A DNA stretch of 64,000 nucleotides, from positions 62,001-126,000 of the forward strand of contig NZ_FNCG01000003.1 in NCBI RefSeq assembly GCF_900100945.1, in the 5' to 3' direction. Under the pieces are notes generated by a model. It was given only the letters and a program-made list of their open reading frames with translations, searched no databases and was not told the origin of the DNA. Origin of the DNA: Mucilaginibacter gossypii (GTDB lineage Bacteria > Bacteroidota > Bacteroidia > Sphingobacteriales > Sphingobacteriaceae). Position numbers and translations under genes: made by a program. Shown here one piece after another: positions 27,472-35,429 of this stretch; the first letter of the stretch is position 1; every line of letters starts with the position of its first letter.

Positions 27472-27891
27472 TTATTCGGGTGTTTCATTAATATCAACCA
27501 GGTTCCAGTTCTTTTTCAGAAATTTGGGGCCGCCATTATATTTCAGTATCACTTCAAAATTGGTACGGTTTGTTTCACCCTGGCTATCTGTTGAAAGAAC
27601 ATACGATTTGATAATAAAAACAGAGTCGGCCTTTTTGCCAAATTGATATCTGTCGTCAGGAAAAGAGGTATTTCCCGAACGTATGGTTGGGATTACAAAT
27701 TCCTTCGCAATTTTATAAGCATCATCGGCATTAGGCATTTTGCTAAATGAAAGCACCTCCGTAACATCACCGGATATGGCAAACTTTACCATAATAAAAA
27801 TAAATACTACACCAGCGATGATAATGGCGTAGACGCCTTTCATAGCGCGCTTTTTTTTTAGCTGCTTTTCTTTAAGATAAGTTTGAGTCAT
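27472..27891 (-). CDS. Single-pass membrane protein of unknown function
   Basis: A 139-residue protein. A basic N-terminus (LKEKQLKKKRAMK) precedes one membrane helix at about residues 19-38 (GVYAIIIAGVVFIFIMVKFA). An extracytoplasmic domain of about 100 residues follows, with FSKMPNADDAYKIAKEFVIP and YNGGPKFLKKNWNLVDINE. The last part resembles the compact folds found in small periplasmic proteins of Bacteroidota, but no family was recognised. It lies 69 bases downstream of the SpmA-SpmB fusion and may share its transcript. Confidence 0.7.
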   Translation of the reverse strand: MTQTYLKEKQLKKKRAMKGVYAIIIAGVVFIFIMVKFAISGDVTEVLSFSKMPNADDAYKIAKEFVIPTIRSGNTSFPDDRYQFGKKADSVFIIKSYVLSTDSQGETNRTNFEVILKYNGGPKFLKKNWNLVDINETPE

Positions 27892-27960
27892 TAGTTTATA
27901 AAGGGTGCGATAAAATTAGCAATTAATTTGATGAATAAACACCCCTTTGTTAAGCGGTAA

Positions 27961-29208
27961 TTATGGCTGATGGCCGAAGAACAAATAAGCAATAAAAATA
28001 GCCGCAATAACGCCGGCCAAATCGGCAATAAGTCCTGCCGGAATAGCATAACGCGATTTTTTAATACCCACCGAACCAAAGTATAAAGCAACGATGTAAA
28101 AAGTAGTATCGGCCGAACCGTTAAAGATCCCGGCAAGCCGCCCCGCAAATTTATCGACACCAAAATTTTGCATTACCGTTATCATCATACCTTTTGAGCC
28201 CGAACCGCTAAGTGGTTTTAAGTAAGCCACGGGCATAGCATCTACAAAGCGTGTATCCAAATTAAACTGAACACAAACCCAGCGTAAGCCTTCATTCATA
28301 TAATCCAACGCGCCGCAATTCCTGAACACGCTGATCCCAACCAGCATAGCTACCAGATAGGGAATTATCTTTACTGAGGTTTCAAAGCCGCCTTTAGCGC
28401 CCTCTACAAAAACTTCAAATACGTTTACCTTTTTTATAAGGCCGCCCACGATAAATATTACCGGTATGGTAAACAACATCACATTGCTTATAACTGATGA
28501 TACCGTACTGATCTGCTCTTTGGTTAGCTGCGTGGTAAAGTACCATACCACCAATGTAATGAAAGCGGTAACGCCGCCAAGCCAGCCAATAATAACCCTG
28601 TCAAAAAGATTGATTTTTTGCTTAATAGCCACCGCTATTAAGCCAACTACCGTGGCTACATAGGTAGCAATGATACAAGGTAAAAATACTTCGGCCGGAT
28701 CTTTTGAATTAAGGATGGCCCTTTGTGCGATGATGGTAACGGGTAATAACTGCAAGCCGGATGTATGCAGCACCAGGAACATGATCTGGGCATTTGAAGC
28801 TATTTCTTTATCTGGATTCAGTTCCTGCAGGCTACCCATCGCTTTTAAGCCAAGCGGTGTAGCTGCGTTATCAAGGCCCATTAAATTGGCCGAAAAGTTC
28901 ATCATCATCTGGCCCGTAGCGGGGTGATCTTTAGGTACATCGGGAAACAATCGGCTAAAGAAAGGTCTTACTATCCGTGATAAAAAATTAATAGCTCCAG
29001 CTTTTTCGCCAATGTTCAGAATGCCGAGCCAGAATGCCATAGAGCCAATCAGCGGCAAAGCGATATCCATTACCGACGATTTTGACGAATTAAATAATCC
29101 TTCAACCAATAATTTGAAAGCTTCTGTATCGCCAAAAAAAACTAATTTTATGAGTGAAACTACAAATGCAATTACAAAAAAAGCTATCCAGATATAGTTA
29201 AGCGCCAT
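27961..29208 (-). CDS. Nucleoside-recognition (Gate) domain membrane protein, SpmA-SpmB fusion
   Basis: A 415-residue membrane protein with about ten helices. The first half resembles spore maturation protein SpmA (LPLIGSMAFWLGILNIGEKA, NFSANLMGLDNAATPLGLKA). The second half resembles SpmB (KIIPYLVAMLVGISVFRNCG, LKPLSGSGSKGMMITVMQNF). The two are separate genes in Bacillus but commonly fused elsewhere. Nothing suggests sporulation here; the general role is probably transport of a nucleoside or peptidoglycan-related compound, not established. Divergent from the DinB gene. Confidence 0.9.
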   Translation of the reverse strand: MALNYIWIAFFVIAFVVSLIKLVFFGDTEAFKLLVEGLFNSSKSSVMDIALPLIGSMAFWLGILNIGEKAGAINFLSRIVRPFFSRLFPDVPKDHPATGQMMMNFSANLMGLDNAATPLGLKAMGSLQELNPDKEIASNAQIMFLVLHTSGLQLLPVTIIAQRAILNSKDPAEVFLPCIIATYVATVVGLIAVAIKQKINLFDRVIIGWLGGVTAFITLVVWYFTTQLTKEQISTVSSVISNVMLFTIPVIFIVGGLIKKVNVFEVFVEGAKGGFETSVKIIPYLVAMLVGISVFRNCGALDYMNEGLRWVCVQFNLDTRFVDAMPVAYLKPLSGSGSKGMMITVMQNFGVDKFAGRLAGIFNGSADTTFYIVALYFGSVGIKKSRYAIPAGLIADLAGVIAAIFIAYLFFGHQP

Positions 29209-29237
29209 AGTAATGTTTAAGGCTTTGAAGTTAGTGC

Positions 29238-29271
29238 TTTTGCTGTTTAATATGAAATACTGATACTTTTA
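29238..29271 (+). promoter_or_regulatory. Bacteroidota-type promoter of the DinB-DUF3052 pair
   Basis: TTTTG (29238-29242), 21-bp spacer, TACTTTTA (29264-29271), then 20 bases to the ATG at 29292. Confidence 0.4.
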
Positions 29272-29291
29272 TACTACCGATAAACCAATAA

Positions 29292-29726
29292 ATGAACGAG
29301 GTAACCAACAAACTCACCGGAATAATAGAGAACCTAAGGCGGCTTAAGAGCTGTGATATTGACTGGACTTATAACGCATCCCCTGTTAAGTGGTCAAAAA
29401 AAGAAGTGGTTGGCCATTTGATTGACAGTGCTCAAATTAACCTGCAGCGTTTTGTGCGTTGCACCTATGAAGAAAACTTCAGGCTTACCTACCAACAGGT
29501 AGAATGGGTTGCTGCCGCACGTTACCAGGATGCTGACATTAACGAATTGATTGAACTTTGGGCCTTGCTGAACCTGCAGATTGTACGGGTTTTAGAGAAT
29601 TACCCTGCCGACAGATGGAGCGCCCGTTGTGATAACAGTAAAACGGAGCCAAAGCTGCAAACTGTTGAATGGCTTGCCGCAGACTATGTTGATCATATGC
29701 TCCATCACCTTAAAAATATTTTGTAA
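29292..29726 (+). CDS. DinB-like four-helix-bundle protein
   Basis: A 144-residue DinB/YfiT-superfamily protein. The metal-binding histidines are visible: one in VVGHLIDSAQINLQRF and two in YVDHMLHHLKNIL at the C-terminus. Known relatives include thiol S-transferases such as the bacillithiol transferases. The stop overlaps the ATG of the DUF3052 gene (TAATG), so the two are translationally coupled. Confidence 0.87.
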   Translation: MNEVTNKLTGIIENLRRLKSCDIDWTYNASPVKWSKKEVVGHLIDSAQINLQRFVRCTYEENFRLTYQQVEWVAAARYQDADINELIELWALLNLQIVRVLENYPADRWSARCDNSKTEPKLQTVEWLAADYVDHMLHHLKNIL

Positions 29727-30143
29727 TGGCACGTTATTCAGCTACGCCCCTGGCAAAAAAGCTCGGCATAAAAGCAAGGGGGGATGCTGTTACTTGTTAA
29801 CGCACCTGATCATTACCTTGATCTGTTTAGCGACATGCCTCCTGATGTTTATTTTACAGATGATATTTCATTTGAAATTGATGTGATCCATTTCTTTAGC
29901 AAAAGTGCGGATGAATACCGGGTTAAACTGCCTGTACTGATAAAGCAAATAAAGCAGGATGGCATGATCTGGATATCCTGGCCCAAAAAGGCTTCGAAAG
30001 TAGTTACTGATATTACGGAAGATTTGATCAGGAGCTTTGCTTTGCAAATAGGCTTGGTTGACATCAAGGTTTGCGCGGTTGATAAAGTGTGGTCGGGTTT
30101 AAAGCTGGTGATACATGTTAAAAACAGGAAATATGTGGCATAG
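29726..30143 (+). pseudogene. DUF3052 family gene with a frameshift in a G6 run
   Basis: The frame from ATG 29726 reads MARYSATPLAKKLGIKARG and then runs into a stop (codon at 29798-29800). The second frame continues as MLLLVNAPDHYLDLFSDMPP through GMIWISWPKKASKV, TDITEDLIRSFALQIGLVD and VWSGLKLVIHVKNRK to 30143. One base fewer in the six-G run at 29778-29783 joins them into a standard DUF3052 protein of about 138 residues. Function of the family is unknown. The start codon overlaps the DinB stop. The disruption is either real or a homopolymer error. Confidence 0.8.
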
Positions 30144-30234
30144 GTCATTTTTGATTAAAACCAGGTAAACAAACGGCACTGCGTTTTAGCATAAGCGCTT
30201 AATTGTATAACTTAGCACAATAATACCTGAAAAT

Positions 30235-30663
30235 ATGGCTCAGATTGAATTAAAACGTGTACATGGCGATTTCGGCTTCGAGGCTGTTGATGCCAACGGG
30301 CACACCGTAAAAATGGACAGCAGTCCGGAAAGTGGCGGCCAGGATTTTGGCATCCGCCCAATGCAGATGCTTTTAATGGGCCTTGCTGGTTGTTCGGCAA
30401 TTGACGTAATCAGTATCCTGAAAAAACAACGCCAGGAAATAACCGATTATAAAATGGTGGTTAACGGCGAACGTGAAGCAGGTAAAGAACCTTCATTATG
30501 GGAAGATGTGGATATTGAATTTCATATTTACGGCAATGTTGATGAAGATAAAGCTGTGCGTGCTGCCGAACTTTCTATTAACAAATACTGCTCGGTTGCT
30601 GCAACACTTGCAAAAGCCGGTGCCGAAATTAAATGGAAGGTGATTGTTCACCCTACTCAATAA
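30235..30663 (+). CDS. OsmC family protein
   Basis: A 142-residue OsmC/Ohr-fold protein. The redox cysteines are in LLMGLAGCSAIDVISIL (about residue 60) and NKYCSVAATLAKAG (about 122). It differs from the OsmC protein at 26933-27346 and belongs to the YhfA-like subgroup with a short N-terminus. Likely role: reduction of organic or lipid peroxides. It follows the DUF3052 gene by 91 bases on the same strand. Confidence 0.92.
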   Translation: MAQIELKRVHGDFGFEAVDANGHTVKMDSSPESGGQDFGIRPMQMLLMGLAGCSAIDVISILKKQRQEITDYKMVVNGEREAGKEPSLWEDVDIEFHIYGNVDEDKAVRAAELSINKYCSVAATLAKAGAEIKWKVIVHPTQ

Positions 30664-30739
30664 CATAGTTATTACTCATTGAAAATACCAGATGGCGGAA
30701 TAGGAAGTCCCTATTAAAACAGTTCACCTGTTCCCCCTT

Positions 30740-31531
30740 TTGGATCAAAAGCTGACAGACCTGCTTAGGTCTTTATCAGCGGACGACTGGAACAGGCCTA
30801 CATTAGCAAAACTTTGGGCAGTAAAGGATATAGCCGCTCATTTGCTTGATGGTAACATACGCGTCATTTCTTCGTCTCATCAATTTGCAGGCGATCCTCC
30901 TTCAAATCCCATCAATAACTATAGTGATTTAGTTGATTTTTTGAATGGATTAAACGCCACCTGGGTAAACGCTATGAAGCGTGTAAGCCCGCAGTTGCTT
31001 ATCGACCTTTTAGAAACTACAGGCAAACAATACAGCAAAGTAATGGCTGCCGCTGATTTGTTTGCACCTGCACCATTTTCAGTAGCCTGGGCAGGTGAAG
31101 ATGAATCCGTTAACTGGTTTCATATAGCCCGCGAATACACCGAAAAGTTTCATCACCAGCAACAGATCCGCGAAGCGGTTGGTAAACAAGGCATCCTAAC
31201 TGCTGAATTGTTTTATCCTTGTATCGATACTTTTATGTGCGGGCTTCCGCATACATATCGTACGGTTAAAGCAAACACCAGTACGCTAATTCAAATCACT
31301 GTAACTGGCGAAGCTGGCGGTAACTGGTACCTGCTTAAAATGGCTGAGGGCTGGACACTCATCAAAAATGCCGGATCTGTGCCGGATACTACAGTAACTT
31401 TATTGCCTGATATTGCCTGGAAGGTTTTCACCAAAGGTATCGATCCACAAACAGCATTGGAGGTGTCTAACATCAGCGGCAATATTAACCTGGGCGAAAA
31501 CTTGTTTAATATGGTTGCCGTGATGGCTTAA
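30740..31531 (+). CDS. DinB/maleylpyruvate-isomerase-type N-terminal domain protein; N-terminus uncertain
   Basis: A protein of about 263 residues from TTG 30740. The first 150 residues resemble the mycothiol-dependent maleylpyruvate isomerase N-terminal domain, with LWAVKDIAAHLLDGNIR and EKFHHQQQIREAVG holding the metal-binding histidines. A smaller C-terminal domain (ITVTGEAGGNWYLLK onward) resembles an SCP2-like fold. The coding frame clearly extends upstream: EVPIKTVHLFPLLDQKL fits the domain start. An ATG in that frame exists at 30692, but TAG at 30701-30703 interrupts it after three codons. Real start is therefore a non-ATG codon, or the gene carries a recent nonsense change. Confidence 0.72.
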   Translation: MDQKLTDLLRSLSADDWNRPTLAKLWAVKDIAAHLLDGNIRVISSSHQFAGDPPSNPINNYSDLVDFLNGLNATWVNAMKRVSPQLLIDLLETTGKQYSKVMAAADLFAPAPFSVAWAGEDESVNWFHIAREYTEKFHHQQQIREAVGKQGILTAELFYPCIDTFMCGLPHTYRTVKANTSTLIQITVTGEAGGNWYLLKMAEGWTLIKNAGSVPDTTVTLLPDIAWKVFTKGIDPQTALEVSNISGNINLGENLFNMVAVMA

Positions 31532-31753
31532 CAACTATTTTGTTTAATTACTCTTTAACTGTACAAAACTGTATTCTTTTTAACTCATTAACCAATTTGT
31601 ACAAAAAGTTAAGAATTTGGTTGTGATTGCCTGTTTAATGCAATCTTAGTGGTGATATAAAAACCAAAGCATTTGACTTAGTGAGTCAGCATTTTATATC
31701 AAATTTCATATGCTTTTTTTGTTTGATTAGCCTGCCTTTTGGCAATGGGCTCT

Positions 31754-31796
31754 CTGGTTAATCCAATATTGATGGCATCAATATTGGATTAACCAG
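31754..31796. promoter_or_regulatory. Perfect 43-bp palindrome upstream of the ompA-family gene
   Basis: Two 21-bp arms, beginning CTGGTTAATCCAATATTGAT and ending ATTGGATTAACCAG, are exact inverted copies around a single G. The right arm ends 45 bases before the ATG at 31842. No T run follows directly, so it is less likely to be a simple terminator. It lies in the 310-bp non-coding stretch 31532-31841, which holds no other recognised feature. Confidence 0.75.
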
Positions 31797-31841
31797 TGTA
31801 CGTTTTACTTGAATGTTAAACGTATAATTAAATATATAAAT

Positions 31842-33218
31842 ATGAAAACAAATTTAAAAAAAGCCTCATTACTTCTTACAGGAGTTATGATTGGCAGTAA
31901 ATTATTCGCTCAGTCAACAGATACCTCAGCTACAGCAAAAGATTACGTGAGGCCCTTTTCGGGTGGTGGTGAATTACGTACCTGGTCGATAGGTGTACAT
32001 GGTGGTTTGTTAACCCCTTTTACCATATTTGGACGCAACAACAGGCAGGATTTTACCAGCCCAACCGAACAGTTTGGCTACGGCGGGTACATTAAAAAAC
32101 AAATATTGCCATCCTTGGGCTTACAGGCCGACTTCCTTCGTGGTAAATTAACTTCATCAAACAGTCAGCCTAACGCAGCAGGTACTTCTCCCTATGATTC
32201 ATACTCTACTAAATTAAACTGGTCGGCAGCTTTAAGTGCTAATATTACGTTGGCTAACATCAATTGGCGCCATGAAAAGCCATTTATTCAGCCTTATTTA
32301 ACCGCAGGCGTTGGTAATTTGAACTACACACCAAGGATTACCCCGGTTGGCGGGCAACAGGAAAACTTTAAGAAAACCGATAATGGCCATATCAACGAAT
32401 TGTTTATCCCCATTGGCTTAGGTTTGAAATTTGACCTTGCCCCGGGCATAAACCTTGATTTAGGTTACCAGGTTAACTTTGTACAGGCCGATAACCTTGA
32501 CGGATACAAGTATGGGGCGGGTGATGACAGGTTTTCATACGCACATATTGGTTTAGAATTTGCCCTTGGCAATAAGAAAAAACACCAGATGGCCACCCAT
32601 AATCCCGTATCATCAATGCGTACAGAGTACCAATGGGAAAACCAGCGTACCCGTGCCGAATTACAACAACAGATTGATGCTGAAAAAGCGAAAAACGCAC
32701 AGCTGGCCAGCGACCTTGCAACAACCAATGCCAATCTTGCCAAGTTAACTACCGACAGCGACGGTGACGGTGTTGTGGACGTAAACGATAAATGCCCTAA
32801 CACACCGGCCGGCCAAAAAGTTGATGGCTCAGGTTGTCCTTTGGCTAAACCGGTAGTTTATGTTACTGAAGAAGATAAAAAAGTGGTTAAAGACGCTATC
32901 AAAAATCTTGAGTTTGATTTGGGTAAAGCTACCATTCGTGCACATTCATATCCAAGTTTGGATAGGGTAGCACAGTTATTGGTTGATAAAAACTTTAGCC
33001 TAAAACTTGCTGGCCATACTGACAACACAGGTTCGGCTGATTTAAACATGCGTTTATCAAAAGATCGTGCTGAATCGGTTAAATCATACCTCGCAAGCAA
33101 AGGTGCAAATCCATCGCGTATTGAAGCAACCGGCTATGGTCAAACACAGCCAATAGCTACAAACAAAACAGCTGCAGGCCGTCAGGCTAACCGCAGGGTT
33201 GAATTTACCTTGTATTAA
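31842..33218 (+). CDS. OmpA family outer-membrane protein with thrombospondin type-3 repeat
   Basis: A 458-residue protein. The signal peptide is LKKASLLLTGVMIGSKLFAQ. A beta-barrel domain of about 230 residues follows, then a coiled stretch (RTRAELQQQIDAEKAKNAQL), a TSP3 calcium-binding repeat (DSDGDGVVDVNDKCPNTP), and the C-terminal OmpA domain that binds peptidoglycan (LAGHTDNTGSADLNMRLSKD, RIEATGYGQTQPIATN). The ATG 31842 is favoured over TTG 31809 because the signal peptide starts there. It links the outer membrane to the wall. Confidence 0.95.
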   Translation: MKTNLKKASLLLTGVMIGSKLFAQSTDTSATAKDYVRPFSGGGELRTWSIGVHGGLLTPFTIFGRNNRQDFTSPTEQFGYGGYIKKQILPSLGLQADFLRGKLTSSNSQPNAAGTSPYDSYSTKLNWSAALSANITLANINWRHEKPFIQPYLTAGVGNLNYTPRITPVGGQQENFKKTDNGHINELFIPIGLGLKFDLAPGINLDLGYQVNFVQADNLDGYKYGAGDDRFSYAHIGLEFALGNKKKHQMATHNPVSSMRTEYQWENQRTRAELQQQIDAEKAKNAQLASDLATTNANLAKLTTDSDGDGVVDVNDKCPNTPAGQKVDGSGCPLAKPVVYVTEEDKKVVKDAIKNLEFDLGKATIRAHSYPSLDRVAQLLVDKNFSLKLAGHTDNTGSADLNMRLSKDRAESVKSYLASKGANPSRIEATGYGQTQPIATNKTAAGRQANRRVEFTLY

Positions 33219-33246
33219 CAAAGGTTGTTAAACCTTATATAAATAA

Positions 33247-33273
33247 AAAGCTGCTCAATTGAGTGGCTTTTTT
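33247..33273. terminator. Intrinsic terminator after the ompA-family gene
   Basis: AAAGCTGCTC and GAGTGGCTTT form a 10-bp stem with G-U pairs around an AATT loop, followed by TTT. On the minus strand the hairpin is followed by a T run too, so it may be bidirectional. Confidence 0.65.
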
Positions 33274-33326
33274 GCTTTTATATTTAGCAACCAAACCAGG
33301 TGATTGTTTAATAGGCAGGATTTTAA

Positions 33327-33437
33327 TCAGTTCGCCAATACCATCATCCTGTCTAATTTCCTGTAGCAGGAGCGGGTAACGGTGGTGCCTACCAGGAAAT
33401 CGTCAACAGTGATCAAGTGTTTAGCATGAGCGGTCAT
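33327..33437 (-). CDS. Possible 36-residue protein
   Basis: Minus-strand open frame from ATG 33437 to TGA 33327-33329, reading MTAHAKHLITVDDFLVGTTV and ending RKLDRMMVLAN. Composition is protein-like and the bidirectional hairpin at 33247-33273 would terminate it. No family was recognised; it could be a remnant. The remainder of 33219-33728 holds no other recognised feature. Confidence 0.3.
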   Translation of the reverse strand: MTAHAKHLITVDDFLVGTTVTRSCYRKLDRMMVLAN

Positions 33438-33728
33438 TTTTATTGCAAATTGATCTGTTTTTATTTATCCGTGACATCAATAAGCAACGTTATTTAATAT
33501 CAGTGTAAATTAAAACAAAGCCATTTTAAAGATTACCTAACATAACCGTTTATTGCAACAGGTGGTGAATAATATCCACTTTTAAGCTAAAGGTTAAAGT
33601 TTATACACCGCCAGCAACTCATGAGCGTATCAAACTGACTTTTTTATGACTTTTTTAATTACAAATTAAGAAACAGCTCTTGTTATCACTTGTTCAAATC
33701 ATACATCTCATTATTATATAAATTGGCT

Positions 33729-34496
33729 ATGAAAGCAATCCTGGTAGTTCACAATCTCAAAAAAGAAAGCAATTATGCACTTACTTACGCCGGTAATTTA
33801 GGTGATAAATTAAAAACCAAAGTAATTGTTATGAACACGGTACCCGAGCCGATGAGTGTTCAGCAATCAGATACTACCACCCAGGATATATTTGATGATG
33901 AGGATTTTAGTTTTAAAGATCAAAATAAAGGTATCGAAAAGATAGTTTTCCTTAACTATCTGGATACTTTGGGGATGTCGCTCCACGCAATTATAGCTAA
34001 ATATGATATAGGTTTAATTATCAAAGGGGTTGGCGGAACTGCAAAAGAAATTAATGAACAGCTTATGCCTGTTTTAAATCATTCATGCTGCCCCTTACTG
34101 GCCGTTCCGGAAGGTGCCTCATTCAATATTACGAATATGGGATACCTTGCCGATCTTCGTTATGCCAAAAAGGATATTGTAAATTTTTTAAGTAAAATGA
34201 GTGAAGCTATGGGTGTAAAGGCCTCGCTTTTTAATATAACTGAATCGGGATTACCGCATATGTATAATGATTATGCTGATGCTGTGTTCAATCAAATGTT
34301 CGTGGGTTCAAGGCTGAACCTGGTGAATATCAAGGAGCGGGATATCATGAAAACCGTTGATGTACTGGCCAATATAATGGGGGTTGATTTTTTTGTATTG
34401 AGCAACCGCAGCTCGCAATTAAATGGGTTATGGGATTGGGAGAATATGGAGAATGAAGAACATGCCCACCTACCGGCGCTTATCTTTCCATGCTGA
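33729..34496 (+). CDS. Universal stress protein family, tandem domains
   Basis: A 255-residue protein with two UspA-like halves. The first begins MKAILVVHNLKKESNYALTY; its end has DIGLIIKGVGGTAKEINEQL and HSCCPLLAVPEG, where the usual GxxGxxS/T nucleotide motif is only partly kept. The second half (YLADLRYAKKDIVNFLSKM onward) is more divergent. It may bind ATP or act as a stress-linked signalling protein. ATG 33729 is favoured over the in-frame TTG at 33690. Confidence 0.82.
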   Translation: MKAILVVHNLKKESNYALTYAGNLGDKLKTKVIVMNTVPEPMSVQQSDTTTQDIFDDEDFSFKDQNKGIEKIVFLNYLDTLGMSLHAIIAKYDIGLIIKGVGGTAKEINEQLMPVLNHSCCPLLAVPEGASFNITNMGYLADLRYAKKDIVNFLSKMSEAMGVKASLFNITESGLPHMYNDYADAVFNQMFVGSRLNLVNIKERDIMKTVDVLANIMGVDFFVLSNRSSQLNGLWDWENMENEEHAHLPALIFPC

Positions 34497-34508
34497 AAAT
34501 AGCGTAAA

Positions 34509-34549
34509 TATAAAGGGAAGATACTGTGATCGATCTTCCCTTATATATT
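34509..34549. terminator. Bidirectional terminator between convergent genes
   Basis: AAGGGAAGAT (34513-34522) and ATCTTCCCTT (34533-34542) form a 10-bp perfect stem flanked by A/T-rich ends. It lies between the stops of the universal stress gene (34496) and the esterase (34562). Confidence 0.7.
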
Positions 34550-34561
34550 CAATTTGGCCGT

Positions 34562-35425
34562 TTATAAAACGTAAACACCATTTGCTTTCAGAACTTTGCT
34601 GAAAAACAACAAATGCCCTGGCAAGGCGTTTTGCCAAAACTCCCAGGTATGGCCTCCTGGTTGTTCGGAATAATCATGTGGAGTATGGTTATAAACTAAT
34701 CTGCGGTGTAATTCACGGTTGGGCTCAAGCAAAAAGTCATCAACTCCTATATTAATAACCAATGGCAGCCCGTTTTTACGGATCTGATCTGCCATGTTCA
34801 CAACCGAATATTGCAGGTAAGTATCCGGCGTCATAGGCCCCCAAATTTTATCAAGCATTTTGGTAAGCATCTCAAACCTATCGGGGGGGAGCTTCCAGGT
34901 GGTCATGTTTGGGTCAAGTGCTCCGCTCATACTCCCTGCTGCTGCAAAAAGTTCCGGATGCCTGGTTGAAAGATACAACGCGCCAAATCCTCCCATAGAT
35001 AGGCCGGTGATAAGTCTGCCTTTTTTATCGTTAACCGTGCGGTATTTGCTATCGATAAAAGGAATCACTTCCTTAATAATATAAGTTTCAAACTTGCTGT
35101 TAGGATCAATAGGGCTATCAACATAATAACTAAAGATTTCACCTTCAGGCATTACGATAATGATGTTGTATTGATCAGCAAGGTCTTTTACCAATGATTT
35201 ATCCGGCGTTTTTAGCAGCCAGTCGTCAAAATGGCCATACCCCCCGTGCAGCAGGTACAATACCGGAAAATTGGCTTTGCTTTTTTCATATGCTTTAGGA
35301 AATGCAATAGCCGCTTTATAAGTTTTGTTCATTGCCACGCTTGGGATTTGTACTGTGTCGACTTTGGCTGCAAAAACCCATATGCTGCTAAACAGCAGGG
35401 CAAATATTAAAGCTACTCTTCTCAT
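34562..35425 (-). CDS. Secreted alpha/beta-hydrolase, esterase D/feruloyl-esterase-like
   Basis: A 287-residue protein. The signal peptide is MRRVALIFALLFSSIWVFAA. The alpha/beta-hydrolase core has the oxyanion LLHGGYGHFDDW, the nucleophile elbow GLSMGGFGALYL, the acid region NIGVDDFLLEPNRELH and the catalytic His in PGGHTWEFWQNALP. This places it in the family of putative esterases related to feruloyl and S-formylglutathione esterases. It lies four bases downstream of a second esterase gene, so the two form an operon. Confidence 0.92.
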   Translation of the reverse strand: MRRVALIFALLFSSIWVFAAKVDTVQIPSVAMNKTYKAAIAFPKAYEKSKANFPVLYLLHGGYGHFDDWLLKTPDKSLVKDLADQYNIIIVMPEGEIFSYYVDSPIDPNSKFETYIIKEVIPFIDSKYRTVNDKKGRLITGLSMGGFGALYLSTRHPELFAAAGSMSGALDPNMTTWKLPPDRFEMLTKMLDKIWGPMTPDTYLQYSVVNMADQIRKNGLPLVINIGVDDFLLEPNRELHRRLVYNHTPHDYSEQPGGHTWEFWQNALPGHLLFFSKVLKANGVYVL

Positions 35426-35429
35426 TTAC

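Noticed and set aside
27891..28163. Minus-strand frame overlapping the end of the SpmA-SpmB fusion
   Set aside because: Alternate frame of a clear coding region; no start context.
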